Of a stretch of 64,000 bases of DNA, positions 11,330 through 23,180 are shown piece after piece. Positions within the stretch are counted from its first letter, which is position 1. Each line of letters opens with the position of its first letter. The stretch comes from Sepioteuthis lessoniana (lineage: Eukaryota; Mollusca; Cephalopoda; Myopsida; Loliginidae). The position numbers were made by a program, and so were the translations under genes. The notes below the pieces were generated by a model that saw only the letters and a program-made list of their open reading frames with translations, did not search any database and was not told the DNA's origin. The stretch is taken from assembly GCA_963585895.1 (NCBI GenBank), contig OY757915.1:89103950-89167949 (forward strand). Direction: 5' to 3'.

Positions 11330-14300
11330 TGTCTGAGTAAGGGTAGTACCTGTTAAATTAAAATCTTTCATTTCTTGTAATATAATTAAGAGTAGAGTTG
11401 GGGGTGGAGAAGGAAAAAGGATAAAAGACGAAAAAACCCAACCAAGGTGGAATGCCCACACAACTTTCTTAGAAGCCAAGTGAAAAGTCAAAGAAATGGA
11501 AAACTGCTTTTTAACATGCTCTAATCCAAAAGATATTAGTGCTATGAGAAATGCAAACTGTCACGACCCGAGAAGGTAACTAACTTAACGCTCAAATGTT
11601 AGTATATGTCGCAGGTTTAAATGTAATCACTATTGTTATTACAATAACTGGTCCCCACTAGTCAATTGCCCAGGACCAAAAATACCCCTGAATTTAAAAA
11701 GTAGCATAAACGTGGATTTTTACAAAGTTAAAGCTTAAGTTAAAACTTAAATCGTGTCATTCCCTCCCGTATATTCTTTAAGAGGAGAAAAATAAAGCTG
11801 AGGGAAAAAAAGCTTTTTTTTGTGACCCGCTAAGGTTTTTCCTAGAGAAAACCAGTTCACGCCTGTGTTAGGCGCTCAGATTTTAAACAACCCCTTGTCT
11901 AATATAGCCACAACATACCACTCATGATAAAAATGTTGAATCAAGATATGACACAACGCGAGATCCAGGCAACAGGCTTGGGTTTCATGACCAGCAAGTA
12001 CTCTCCTGAATGCCAACGATCCGATCGTCATCCTGCGAATGTTGGCTGTCCTTTTTTCAGGTACACGAATGACGATTTAAGGAACCACACAAATCAGAGA
12101 CGCAAACACAAAACATGGACTAGGGAAGACAACCAACTTGCACTACACTGCTATTTTAAGAGCAATCCTACACAAAGAGGATATAGGGAAAGGATGATAA
12201 AGATCTGGCATGAATGCGCTAGTTTTCAGACAACAAGCCAAGTTAGGACAATAATAAAGAAATGTTGGTTTTTTGATCTTGAAATACTAAAAATACACCA
12301 GAAAATAAATAATGAACAAAATAGTTATACAATATCAGTATTAACAAAAAAAAACAGTCTAACCATAATGAACCGCCAACTTCAGAAAATAGAAACGCCA
12401 CCTAATCAAACAACACACAATCAAATAACTCAGAGTAAACACTAACATGAAAACCAAAAGTAAATCTAGAAAATCTAAAGAGAATAATGAACGGGGAAAA
12501 GACTTCCTTTCCATAACTAAAAAACATAGAATGGAGAACAGTCAAGACGGAAACGGAAGAAATAAATCAAATTCTAACTTATATATCAACAAATGATATA
12601 ACCAAATTCAATTAACTAATCTATGCCAGGGCAAAGTTTGTGAGAAAATTTTGATCCCCTCAAAAAGCACGAAGAAAAAATCAAATCCATGATGGAAAAT
12701 TCGACTGGAAACGCAGATAAAAAATCTACGAAAATAGGCCAAAAGGATAAAACAAAGGAAAGAAGATGGAACATGCAGAGACAAAAAGAAAAAGGCAACA
12801 CAAGGAAAAATACAACTAAAAGAAATAAACCAGAAAGTACTGGGGAAAGAAGGAATATTAAAGGGTAAAAAATACAGACAAAACGGGACATTCCAAAACA
12901 ACGAAAGAAAAATTCTATCAACAAATGGGGGAGATAACACGAAAATATACCAACAATGGGATGTAAGAGAAACCGAACAATGTTGGACTGAATTATGGCA
13001 ACCAAGGGAACATAGCAAAAAAGCCGAATGGATAAACAATATGACAAAAGAATTAGAAGAGCCTGAAAAAGTTTCAAAAGCTGAAATACACATCGATTTA
13101 CTCAAAACAACAGTAAAAAATATCAAATTGGAAAACACAAAGCCATGATAAAATTCATAGATTCTGGTTCAAGAAATTCACCTCCATTTACGACAGACTA
13201 TCGCTAGAAATGAACAGATGCTTACAAGGAGCACAAGTACCTGACTGGATGACCAAAAGAAAGAACATATTGATCCAGATGGCTCTCTCAAGGGAACTGC
13301 ACCAAATAACTACAGACTCATAATCTGCCTACCGATGATGTGGAAAATATTAACAGCACAAATAACTACTACTCGCAAACAAGCCGCAGATTGTTCCTTG
13401 AGGAAGAGAAACGATGCCCCAAGGATCCAGAACCACAGGAGAGTTACTTTACATTGATCAGCACATCCTCAACGAGTGCAAGCCCAGACGGTAAAATCTA
13501 GATATGGATTGATTACAAAAAGGCATATGATATGGTTCCGCAAAGCTAGATAATAAATTGCCTTAAAATGTACAAAATATCAGATGAAGTCATAAACTTT
13601 ATCAAGAAAACCATGAAAACCAGAAAAGGGGAATTGACAGCAGGAGGAAGAAGTTTAGCGGAAGCGAAGGTCCGAAGTGGTAAATTTCCAGGAAATGCAC
13701 TATCACCGTTACTATTCATAATTGCGATGATGCCACTTAACCACGTACTCAGAAAATGCACAGCCGGATACAGACTTAGTAAATCGAAGGAAAAGATCAA
13801 CCACCTAATGTAAATGGACGACATCAAACTGTTGTCAAAAAACGAAAAAAAAAAAAAAAAAAAAGAACTGGAAACTCTAATACACGCAGTGAGAATATAC
13901 AGTCAAGACATAAGGATGGAATTCGGCATGAAAAAATGTGCCATGTTAGTAATGAAAAACGGCAAACGACACCTGACGGACGGAATGGAAGTGCTAAATC
14001 GAGACAAGATTAGAACGCTCGGAAGAAAGGAAACGTTCAAATACTTGGGTATCTTGGAAGCTGACATCATCAAAGAAGTGGAGATGAAAGAAAAAATTAA
14101 GAAAGAATATCTCAAGAGAACCAGAAAGCTACTCGAGACAAAACTATGTTGCTGAAACCTTAGCAAAGGAATAAATACTTGGGCTGTACCCCACGTTAGA
14201 TATTCGGCACCATTTTTGAAGTGAACCAGAGAAGAACATAAGCAAATGGTTCCGAGAACAAAAAAAAAATGATCATGAATAAGGCATTACATCCCAGAGA

Positions 14301-15365
14301 TGACGTTGACAGACTATGTATCAAGAAAGGAGGGAGGAAGAGGACTTGCCATCACTGAAGATAGCGTTGACGCATCGATACAACGACTCGAGGACCACAT
14401 AGAAAAGCAGGAAGAAGGGCTGATTACAGCCCCCAGAAACGATACTGACAACACGAAGACCAACAGAACAATAACTAGGAAACAAAAATGGGAAGAAAAC
14501 AACTCTATGGGCGTTTTAAATGATTAATAAGCAACATCACACACGAGAAAACCTGGATGTGACGAGGAAAAGGAAACCTTAATAGAAAAACTGAATCTCC
14601 CCTAATAGCAGCACAAAACAACGCCATAAGAATCAATCATATCAAAGCGAGAATGCAACAAAATAGCAAATGAAGATTATGTGGTGATAGAGATGAAACC
14701 ATGAATCACATCATAAGCGAATGCAGAAAATTAGCGCAGAAGGAATATAAGACTGAACACGACTGGGTGAGCAAGGGGATCCTCTGTGAATTGTGCAAGA
14801 AATTGAAATTTGACCATACGAACAAATAGTATATGCACAACCTAGCATCTGTCTTTGAGAATAACACACATAAACTCCTATGGGACTTTGACATACAAAC
14901 AGATCACCTAATCTCGGCCAGAAGACCACACCTTATTATAATCAACAACAACAAAAAAGAGAACTGGTAAAATTGTGGACTTTGCTGTTCCGGCTGACCA
15001 CGGAATAAAACAGGAAGAAAGTAGAAAGAAGGATAAGTACCTCGACCTTGCAAGAGAATTGAAAAAACTATGGAACATGAAGGTGACAATTACACCTATC
15101 GTGGTTGGTTCTTTTAGTACAGTCACCAAAGGATTATTAAAAAGGCTGGATGACTTGGAAATAAGAGGAGGAGTGGAGGCCATCCAAATTACAACATTAT
15201 TGGGAACGGCCAGAATACTGAGAAAGGTCCTGGAGACTTAACGGGAGACTTGCTGTCGTATAGACTCCATTGAGAGACCATTAGCTAAAACTGATGTGAA
15301 ATCTCTCTAGGAGTAAATAATAATAATAATAATAATTATAATAATAATAATAAGAAGAAGAAGAA
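11330..15365 (+). mobile_element. Nearly complete REL-endonuclease non-LTR retrotransposon (R2/R4/Dong type)
   Basis: About 4.0 kb: leader 11330-11923, one ORF 11924-15240, 3' UTR 15241-15308 and a (TAA)n tail. It is preceded by (TTA)n (11286-11329) and followed by TAA-type repeats, so it sits within a TAA array. Dong of silkworm likewise sits in TAA repeats and R4/Dong/R2 elements share this domain order. Clade placement is inferred from domains, not from a tree. Confidence 0.85.
11924..15240 (+). pseudogene. LINE polyprotein: Myb-like DNA-binding, reverse transcriptase, CCHC finger, PD-(D/E)XK endonuclease
   Basis: N-terminal 173 codons are intact and contain KHKTWTREDNQLALHCYF, a Myb-like start as in R2-type proteins. 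Frames then shift repeatedly through 12446-13560. Reverse transcriptase motif A appears as DYKKAYDMVP (about 13512), motif B as GNALSPLLFIIAM (13692), motif C as *MDDIKLLSKN (13811; the expected Tyr codon is TAA), and the thumb as FKYLGILEADIIKEVEMK (14037). The finger reads *RLCGDRDETMNHIISEC (first Cys lost, about 14670). The endonuclease shows ARRPHLIIINN (14919) with VDFAVPAD decayed just after, and the C-terminus is intact from KDKYLDLARELKKLWNMK to RILRKVLET*. At least six disabling changes; it is not functional. Confidence 0.85.
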
Positions 15366-15440
15366 CAACAACAACAGCAATAACAACAACAACAACAACG
15401 ACAATAAGAGCAAGAACGACTGCAACAACAACAGGTTTTA
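15300..15440. repeat. (TAA)n, (AAG)n and (CAA)n triplet tail
   Basis: The LINE tail passes from AATAATAAT into AAGAAGAAG and CAACAACAAC. Sequence from 15441 to 15870 is unassigned. Confidence 0.8.
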
Positions 15441-15869
15441 TCAGCCTCTGTTGAAGTCATATCGATAAGACGCTACGTTTATTTGTTTAGCTAGCAAATA
15501 AAAAAACACCGGAATAATCAACATCGTATTCAGCATTGTCCGTTTTTTCCCTGTCTAATGAAATTCCTGTCTAATTATTAGCCTTTAGCTTTTTCCTTCA
15601 CTGACATCTGTTATCACCGTGTCCACTGAGAGATTCTTGTGCCAACAGGCAATAGGGAAATCTGAAGAGAAAATGGAGGCAGATTGACGCAAAGGAATAA
15701 TCGATTAATTTTTATGCCAAATGGCTATTGCTTAAGTTCTGACGTCATTATGATTATTTAGAGACATCTCGAACGAGATTATTAAACAATAAAGATATCG
15801 GAAGGTGAAGAAAGATAGAGAAGTAATTACGAGGTGGGGGAAACCGGGGAGGAAAGAAGCTTTATTTCA

Positions 15870-16024
15870 CCGGTAGTTGTATTTAAAATATATATATAAA
15901 TATAGAAAGTGAGAGAAAGACATATATAGAAAAAAAAAGAAAAGACGTAAAGAAAGAAAGAGAGGAAGAAAGAGACAAAAAGAGGCAGAGGAAGAAAGAA
16001 ACAGAAGAAAAGTAACTGGGTTGG

Positions 16025-16068
<44 letters not shown>

Positions 16069-16188
16069 GAAGGGAGGCCGATGTAGAATAAGAAAGATAA
16101 TGAAACAGAAAGAAAGAAAAAAGAAAGAAAATAAGAAAAATAGAGAGAACGAAGTAGAGAAAGCCAAAATGAGAGGCAAAAGATAAAC

Positions 16189-16240
<52 letters not shown>
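15870..16240. repeat. Purine-rich low-complexity block with (GATA)n and (GA)n
   Basis: (GATA)n at 16027-16069 and (GA)n at 16192-16240 within A/G-rich sequence. Long open frames on the minus strand here are composition artefacts. Sequence 16241-16692 holds nothing that I recognise. Confidence 0.85.
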
Positions 16241-16243
<3 letters not shown>

Positions 16244-16705
16244 GTTCTCCTTCGACCCGGGTCAGTTCTCTTTGATTCGCCGTTTCATCTTTATTATCCG
16301 TTCTTATCTCTTCACTGGGATGAGTAACAAAGATGAAGTCTTCTTTTCTTCTCTACATACATAACTTAATTCATTTACACGTCAAAATTACATAATCGAC
16401 TCGTAAAAAAAACAGGGAGTCAACCATTGGGACACTTTTGGAAATCAGGTCTGGAGCTTTCAATGGCTCTGACTAGACTCACTTTAAGTTGAAATCTATC
16501 TTCTAACTTCTAGGATTTTAGTCACCTGACTTTTCAATTATCCAATGACAGCCAAGATGTCAACTGCCCTTAAAGGTCATTATCTGTCAATTACATTGAG
16601 TTGACTTTTTCAAGTGTTTAAAGGTAATTCAAATTCTAAATTATGTGCCACATAAAAGATTCAGTAAATTTATTATTATCAAAAATAGTTATTTACTAAC
16701 CTTAG

Positions 16706-16942
16706 TTTGGTTTGGTTTCTACGTTTAATGGCGTATCAAGTCTTTTTAGGTTATTTAATGCCAAAGCTATTCTCCTAGAAGAACAGTAGTGGTACTATTT
16801 AACCCATAGCTGGAAGGATAAGGGGGTTCATACCTTTCCCAAGGGTATTTGCCCGAAAGTGAACGTAATAGCGCGACTGGAGTACGAACTCGCATACTAC
16901 GATTCCGCAGTCCATCGCTTTAACCATTACACCACGAGGACC
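16706..16942 (-). mobile_element. tRNA-derived SINE, family B, with target-site duplication
   Basis: In sense it starts GTCCTCGTGGTGTAATGGTTA, has GAGTTCGTACTCCAGTCGCG as B-box region, CTTTCGGGCAAATACCCTTGG, then the tail GGCATTAAATAACC...TTGATACGCCATTAAAC. Duplications TTACTAACCTTAG lie at 16693-16705 and 16943-16955. Confidence 0.92.
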
Positions 16943-17184
16943 TTACTAACCTTAGCTTTGTTTGTCACATCAACAGATATATGAGGCATCTAATAAGTAT
17001 CAAACTAACTAATAATTTTCAGCTAGCCAAACGTACTCACCATTACACCAAGAGAATTACTCGTGATATTTCAAGTTGTTGTATAGCCATGACCAACTAT
17101 ACAAACACATATGCATGCAGAATCATAACAACGACACAATAAAGACGAGCGACACAGTTCTTTAGAAAAATATCCCTCTCACTT

Positions 17185-17670
17185 TATTGAAAGGGTTGTG
17201 CGTTGGGGGAGTTAGAGACCGAACAGAACTGCAACATTTTGACCCCCACTCTTATGGCCATAACAGTGTTTCTTTCCCGTTCTCCTGGGCTGCTCAACCG
17301 GGGGCCTGGAGACCCAGCCTCTCTGGGACATGGTCCTCATTCCAGCATCTTCTCTCCAACTGATCTGAACTTCAACGGCTCAATCGGGGGTCCTGAGGGT
17401 CCCCTCTGCTGGGTGCTGGTTTTCGCTACAGCAACTTTTCTCCGACTGATTGAGCTTCCTGTGCACCGAGTTATATAATAGTTCGACGTCCACCTTCTTT
17501 TTGTGGGCGTCACAAATCGCACTCATTCAACCCGTCCACGGTCAAGGTTATATTCTGATATTCCTCGACCGGATGCACCTGTTATTTACACAGGTGCATT
17601 TCCTATTTTGACAGCCCGGCCGGGTCGGAGGTCAATATACAACAAAGTTACTGTGTGAGGTCTCTAATTA
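17185..17670 (-). other. GC-rich island of unknown origin, LTR-like candidate
   Basis: Clearly richer in GC and CpG than its surroundings. On the minus strand a TATATAA (about 17478) lies upstream of AATAAAG (about 17185), a layout seen in LTRs or in a short transcription unit. It contains an imperfect 86-bp direct repeat (GCTCAACCGGGGGCC at 17292, GCTCAATCGGGGGTCC at 17378) and a 9-bp-stem hairpin ATGCACCTG/CAGGTGCAT (17570-17600). No clear TG...CA ends or flanking duplication are seen, so the LTR reading is weak. Confidence 0.35.
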
Positions 17671-18275
17671 TACATGTTATAAGATAAATCTTCACAGTCA
17701 TTTTAAACAGGAAACCTCTTTATCATTTCGAACAAATATATTTGACTCGTAGATGAAACTGTAATGGACAAAGGAGAAATGAATAAAAGTCCGATGTAAA
17801 GATTTATTGTTTTTATTTCTTTACATTAAATAACACTTTTTATTAAATTAAGTATTTACAGAAAAACAAAGTACAAAATCTTGTCCTATAAACAAAGATA
17901 ATATTTGCCAGAGTGCAGATATTTTTGATAGATATGATTAATATTCGTGCTATAGCAGAAATTGTTAGCTTAAAATAAAGGAACGTATTTTGTGAACTGC
18001 TGCTGATTTTTCATTCAGCGAGTTTGCGCTGTTATATCAGTATTAATAGCGTCTTGTGTAACTACAAAAAACAAAAACAAAAACAAAAAAATCCCAAAAA
18101 AACAAAAACAAACAAACAAACAACCCCCCCCCCAAAAATAAAAAAAACAAAAAAATTCATTCCATAGATAAGTGATGTTAAAATAAAAATGCCCTTTTGT
18201 AAGAAAAGAATGTAGATTTTCTCTGAAAAGAAATACATCGAAAAGTATTTAAGTCAGTAAAAATTCATTACTTAC
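17671..18275. other. AT-rich unassigned sequence
   Basis: A-rich and poly-C interruptions near 18060-18140; nothing else recognised. Confidence 0.5.
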
Positions 18276-18589
18276 CGTTAGTTGAGTAGGCATTGACAAA
18301 TCCATACATTCTGAAAAATATTTATATCTTTGCTTATTTATACAAATTAGGAAGGCTCGAAATCAGCTAAAATGTTAATGATTTATCCATGAATCTGTAG
18401 GGAACGAATAAATGAATAAAAAAAATTTTTAATTAAATTTAAAAAATAAATAAATAAATAAATAAAAAGAAAACTATTAAATTTTCAGAAACTCCCAGAG
18501 GTCTCTAACAGGAAAAGGAGATGACGCATGCGTAAAAGAAAGAAGGCATTCCTCTTGACAAAGGGGACCATATTATCTTTCTCTTTCAG

Positions 18590-19142
18590 GCAGTGACCAG
18601 CAGATTGATAACCTCGTGCTGGTGTGTCTGGGCACCACGCATACGTCTTTGGACGTAGCGTTGGTTAGCCCCTTTCACCCAGTAGCAGCTCTCTCTCGGT
18701 CAGCATTATGCTGAAATATACAAGACCCACAAATGAACTGTAAACTAACCCTTACCGGACTTTTACAAAACTTCTAAAAGAAAACTAACCCTTATGGAAG
18801 CCCGAAATACCAAATGAGGACAAATACATACATAAAACGATTTAACGTATTTTTGACACCTTAACAGGGGGGTTCAACCATTTCACTGTATTCAGGAAAA
18901 ACTTCCTCATCCACGAAATGGTTGTTGAACCCAGTAAATAAAGGAAAGTATAAAAGAAACGTCTTCGTCTCTTATCTGTTGCTGTCTTCCTTTCGTATAA
19001 TTCTTTTGGGACTTTCTTGGGCAAGGCATTGCACCGACTAACCAACGTGGGGTAAAATAAAATAACCAAAATATGGAGTCAGATATCGAACGGCAACACA
19101 ACCTTGCCCTTTGCCCGTGACCTTCAAACATTAAACCCCACA
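18590..19142 (+). mobile_element. Probable LTR-retrotransposon fossil: LTR 3' part and primer-binding-type junction
   Basis: The right boundary CCCCACA|TTGGTGACCCCGATGTGATG has the shape of an LTR end followed by a TGG-starting primer-binding region. Within it AATAAAGG and TATAAAAG occur near 18934-18955. The left end is not defined and no internal coding region follows, so this is a broken remnant. Confidence 0.35.
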
Positions 19143-19349
19143 TTGGTGACCCCGATGTGATGATTGTTGAACACCCAGGATAAAGAAGCTCTCCCTACAT
19201 AAAATTAAAAAAAAAAAAAAATAAGAATAAAAAACAACAACAAAAAACATCCTAAACTTGAAAGACAACTTTCCACGTGGCACAAAAAAATGTTAACACA
19301 GAAATCAACACACCCACATGAAAATGAGTACCTCGTCAAAATGACTTAC

Positions 19350-19502
19350 CCAAATAAAAGAAAATAATTCCAGCAAATACTAGCGACTGAAAGAAAAAGC
19401 TGACCACTGTCCACAGCAAAGTCATACAACCCTTTTCCACCTCTATAAAAAAAGGAGTTACTACTATAGAAAATGCAACGCTTAAAAAAGTGAGGGAACA
19501 CA
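19350..19502 (-). CDS. Possible internal exon of an unidentified multi-pass membrane protein
   Basis: A 153-bp open stretch on the minus strand, preceded by a pure poly-T acceptor (AG at 19504-19503) and ending at a perfect GTAAGT donor (19349-19344). It encodes two hydrophobic segments, LTFLSVAFSIVVTPFF and LLWTVVSFFFQSLVFAGIIFFYLG, separated by a short charged loop. Two microexon-like pieces fit in phase: 19822-19846 (25 nt, before GTAAGTGA) and 18276-18310 (35 nt, before GTAAGTAA). The LWT..SF..G.. pattern faintly recalls the first membrane segment of LHFPL-type proteins, but this is not enough to name it. Poly-T composition can mimic both acceptors and hydrophobic residues, so a chance open frame is a serious alternative. 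Confidence 0.22.
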
Positions 19503-19917
19503 CTAAAAAAAAAAAGCAACAACAAAAAACAAAAAAAGAAAACACACGGATATAAAAAAAATATAAGTCACCAACTTTCTTATTTATGTTTCTGTGAATG
19601 ATATTCCCGAATATCAAAGGAAGAATTTCTAAAGAAAAAGCAAAAGGGTTAATGAATAATAATCCTCTCAAACCATACGATTACGTTGAACAACTACTTT
19701 CCCCACCAAAATTAATGCACATACAAAAAATAAATAAATAAATAAATGATGTAAAAAAATATGGAAATAAAATCCGTTCTATCCAACGAGTCCTCGTTTC
19801 CAGCCACCCTTGATCACTTACATTTAAAATCGCTATCGCTCTGGCGCTAGAAATAGAAAGCTCGTGGAAAGTATTTCTTTGAGTAGCAATAGTTATGTCC
19901 TTTTACATGCCCTCATG

Positions 19918-20545
19918 CAGCCCAGTCGGCTGTATCTCTGCGAAGGGTTAAGTGCTTTCAGCAAGTGTTCTACTTATAACTCTAAACTGCATCTGATGAT
20001 GAGGCTCCAGTCCTGGAGCCTTGGGAAATGTGGAGTACTTCTTTATTGCCATTACTCCAAGCTCTACTCTAGTCTTTGAGTGATAGTAACAGATAGTATC
20101 CAATCTATGTGTTAAATAGAACTATTTAATCATCTACTATCCTTGAAATCATTTCATCAACATCATTTCATCATCATCAGCATCATGTCGTGCCGCCCGC
20201 ATGGATATCCCTGACCCTCTCTCACCACTTTTTCCTATCGTTCATCGCCTCCAGCAGGTCTTCTGGACTACATCCCGTATCTTCACATAGCTGCTGTATG
20301 TATGTTCGAGCAGTTCGTCCTGCTTTTGCTCGGCCATAAGTGGGGGTCCATAGGAGTACTTCACTTATGAGCTCGTCTCTGCTCCTCCAGCAGTGTCCTG
20401 CGTGTCTGGTTCGTCTAACTTGGATAATTTTCGTGATGAAAGGCAGGTGGCTGTACAGTTGGTGCTCTGTGGGGTGGTGCCGCCAGGACTTGTAATTGTG
20501 TGCAAACAAATGATGTTTAATTGGATTATTAGGATTACATAGCAA
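19918..20545 (+). mobile_element. Family-A element interrupted by an RTE fragment
   Basis: Head CAGCCCAGTCGGCTGTATCT at the left, then CATTACTCCAAGCTCTACTC. The copy resumes after the RTE piece with TTGTAATTGTGTGCAAACAA (20493-20545). Confidence 0.7.
20160..20490 (-). mobile_element. RTE-clade LINE, 3' end, inserted in family A
   Basis: Minus-strand frame 20222-20545 encodes the RTE ORF2 C-terminus: HPTEHQLYSHLPFI, RRTRHAGHCWRSRDELIS, LLWTPTYGRAKAGR, YIQQLCEDTGCSPEDLLEAM. It ends in a GATG-rich 3' tail. The best-kept RTE end in the window. Confidence 0.88.
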
Positions 20546-20684
20546 TGTTTGTTTGTTTTTTTTTTTTTGTTTGTTTTTTTTTTGCAGAACTTCTGGGTAA
20601 GTTAAACAGGTGAGGGCTAAAATTTGGATATCATAAATCTTTAAAAAAAAACTGATGATAAAAAGAAGGTAACAAAGTAAAGTT

Positions 20685-20757
20685 GGCGACCGTAGCCGAG
20701 GGTGACCCGAAGGTTCCCTTTTCTATAGCTACAACACCGAGGTGTACAGTCATTTGT
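20685..20757 (-). mobile_element. SINE family C, 3' fragment (reverse)
   Basis: GTTGGCGACCGTAGCCGAGG and GGTGACCCGAAGGTTCCC are the complement of the family-C 3' region, ending at the family-A junction. Confidence 0.7.
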
Positions 20758-21003
20758 TTACACACAGTTAAATGATTAAACAGTTCTATTTGACTCATAG
20801 ATAGGACCCTTTCAGGTGCTGCCAATCCGGGCCAGAGTGGATCTGGGAGCGATGGCAATGAAAGGGTTATCCACAAAGATCCAGCATTACTAGAGCCTCA
20901 CCATCAGATTGTTTGAATTATATCCAGGATTCTCATTGGTGGAGTCTTACTCCTCTGTACAGATGCAATCGATGTTTTCTACTGCCCCAGCCGACTGGAC
21001 TGA
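20748..21003 (-). mobile_element. Family-A element, head half (reverse)
   Basis: From ACACAGTTAAATGATTAAAC to GCCCCAGCCGACTGGAC; the tail is missing at the left. Confidence 0.75.
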
Positions 21004-21244
21004 GTATATTTTGTTATTTGCGTGGAAACATTCAAAGCACAGCATTCAAGTTTTTTTCTTCTCATGGTCGGTGAAACGCATTTCAAATGATGGTGAATGC
21101 GGAAAAATAGTAGTCTGTGGCTGAAAACTTGCTCTAACCAATAATTTCAGTGTTTTCAGGTTGTTTTGGGTTGATCGGTTGGTTTTTCAGCATGTACGCT
21201 CTTATTGCTTTATCTAATGCCGAAGTCAGTCTTACAAGGGAATA

Positions 21245-22140
21245 TTGTAAGTGGACAATAATATCTCTGGAACAGATATGAGAAGAAAAACAATTGCATG
21301 GATATTTCAAGCGACAAATTGGGGGAATCTCACACAAAATGACCCTGATATGGCTACGAAAGGGAAACCTCAAGGGATAAACTAAATCTCTTCTAAGAGC
21401 AGCACAAAACAACGCCATAAGGACAAACTATATTCAAGCGAAAATATATTATAGGCAACCGAGTAGCAAGTGTAGTTTATGTGGTGATAGGGACGAAACG
21501 ATTAATCCTATAAGAGAATGTGGCCAACTAGCACAAAAGGAGTAAAAGGTTAGACATGACTGGGTGGGAAGGGTGATCCACGGTAAATTATGCAAAACAT
21601 TGGAACTTGACCATACTACCAAATAGTACAAATATCAACCTGAATTCGTCCTGGAAAATGAATAACATAAAATTCTCTAAAATTTCGAGATACAAACATC
21701 TAATCCCTGACTAGACCTTGCGACAATAACACAAAAAAAAGAAAAAAGACTAGTTGCCATATAATGGATTTTGCCGTCCCAGCGGACCACAGAGTAAAAT
21801 TCAAAGAAAATGAAAGGAGAGACAAGTACTTAGACCTTAAAAGAGAACTAAAAAAGCTGTGGAATATAAGGATGATGTTGATACCAATTGTTGTAAGCAC
21901 CCATGAAACGGTTCCCCAAGGCATCGAAAATGTAATGGAACAGCTGGAAATCGGAGAAAGAATGGAGACAATCAAAACTACTGCATTATCTAGATTGGTC
22001 AGAATACTGAGAAGAGTCCTGGAGACCAGAAGAGACTTGCTGTCACTCAGCGTTCAATGAAAGACAGTTAACGTTGTTGTGAAAACTCGCTATGATAATA
22101 ATATCAATAATAATAATAATAATTGTTATAGTTATTATTA
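21245..22140 (+). mobile_element. REL-endonuclease LINE, 3' half (copy 8)
   Basis: The zinc finger is present as CSLCGDRDETINPIREC (about 21474), followed by HDWVGRVIHGKLCKTLELD, endonuclease codons and the C-terminal frame MDFAVPADHRVKFKEN to RILRRVLET at 21764-22030. It ends AAAACTCGCTATGATAAT and (AAT)n/(ATT)n. Confidence 0.85.
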
Positions 22141-22170
22141 TTATTTGTTGAACGCAGTTATATAGTTTCA

Positions 22171-22410
22171 TGGTTTGGTTTCTTTGTTTAATGGCATATC
22201 AACCTCTGTAGGTTATTTAATGCCAAAGATATTCTCCCAGAAGAACAGTAGTGGTACTATTCAACCCATAGCTAGGAGGACAAGAGGGTTCCTACCTTTC
22301 CCAAGGGTATTTTACCCGAAAGTGAACGTAATAGCGTGACTGGAGTACGAACTCGCTTACTACGATTCTGCAGTTAATCTCTTTAACCATTACACCACGA
22401 GGACACCCCC
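22171..22410 (-). mobile_element. tRNA-derived SINE, family B, with target-site duplication
   Basis: Same layout as 16706-16942. Flanks TATATAGTTTCA (22159-22170) and TATATGGTTTCA (22411-22422) match at 11 of 12 positions. Confidence 0.88.
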
Positions 22411-23165
22411 TATATGGTTTCAAGTGTTCCTACCTAATGACAGTAATTTATACGCATTTACATGGTGGAAAGCAAATGTTCTTATTCAATGATAACAATG
22501 ATAAGTAGTCATAAAAATAAAACTGTGATTTCATTGCTTTATTGTTTCAAAAATAAATAAAAAGACGAAAAGAAAACTTCTAAAAAATCATCAAAAGAAA
22601 ATGTTTTGTTCATGGTGTGTGTGTGAGTGTGTGTGTGTGTGTGTGTGTTTATTTGTGAACATTTTTCTTTGCAATTTTTATCATCAGAATTGACTCTACA
22701 TGCCAAGTTTAAATTCTGGACAAATATGTTTATATTTCAATCTTCTATCCAGCTATGTGGGGAAGAATGGGTTCTTTCGCCACGTAAATAAGGAAATAGG
22801 TCTAAGAAAAATTGAATTCAAAATCAAAGTACGTGAGACTAGTAATTCCAACCATAAAAACCTACAGTTACAAAAACAGCAACCTCTCATTTAATGAGTG
22901 CAGTTCTAATCTCCTCAAAGTATCTACAGCAAAAGGCTCCAACTCACAACCCTTGAGGCCCATCCATGTGGCCCTACAACTATTTTCAAAATTTTCTCTT
23001 CCCCTTTTGATATTGACAGTTGGAATACATCGATATTCAGTGTTCAAAAGATTTGAAGCCCAAGTTTCTTAGTTGCCACATCCTTGATTTCTATAATAAC
23101 TATGGGTTTCTATAGTAATGATTCTCCAACCTTATCATCAACACTCAGTAAGTCGTGAGCATGTA
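22411..23165. other. Unassigned intergenic sequence with (GT)n
   Basis: A (GT)n tract lies at 22614-22649. No conserved open frame is seen. Confidence 0.5.
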
Positions 23166-23180
23166 TAACAATACATACAA

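Noticed and set aside
12608-13138. Minus-strand frames of 176 and 153 codons
   Set aside because: They are antisense shadows of the lysine- and glutamate-rich linker of the plus-strand LINE ORF.
15867-16190. Minus-strand frames of about 100 codons rich in Ser, Leu and Phe
   Set aside because: Produced by the GA/GATA-rich block.
17210-18510. GAGGTCTCTAA repeated at 17658 and 18497 and inverted at 17212 as element ends
   Set aside because: 9-11-bp matches are expected by chance in 64 kb and nothing else around them aligns.
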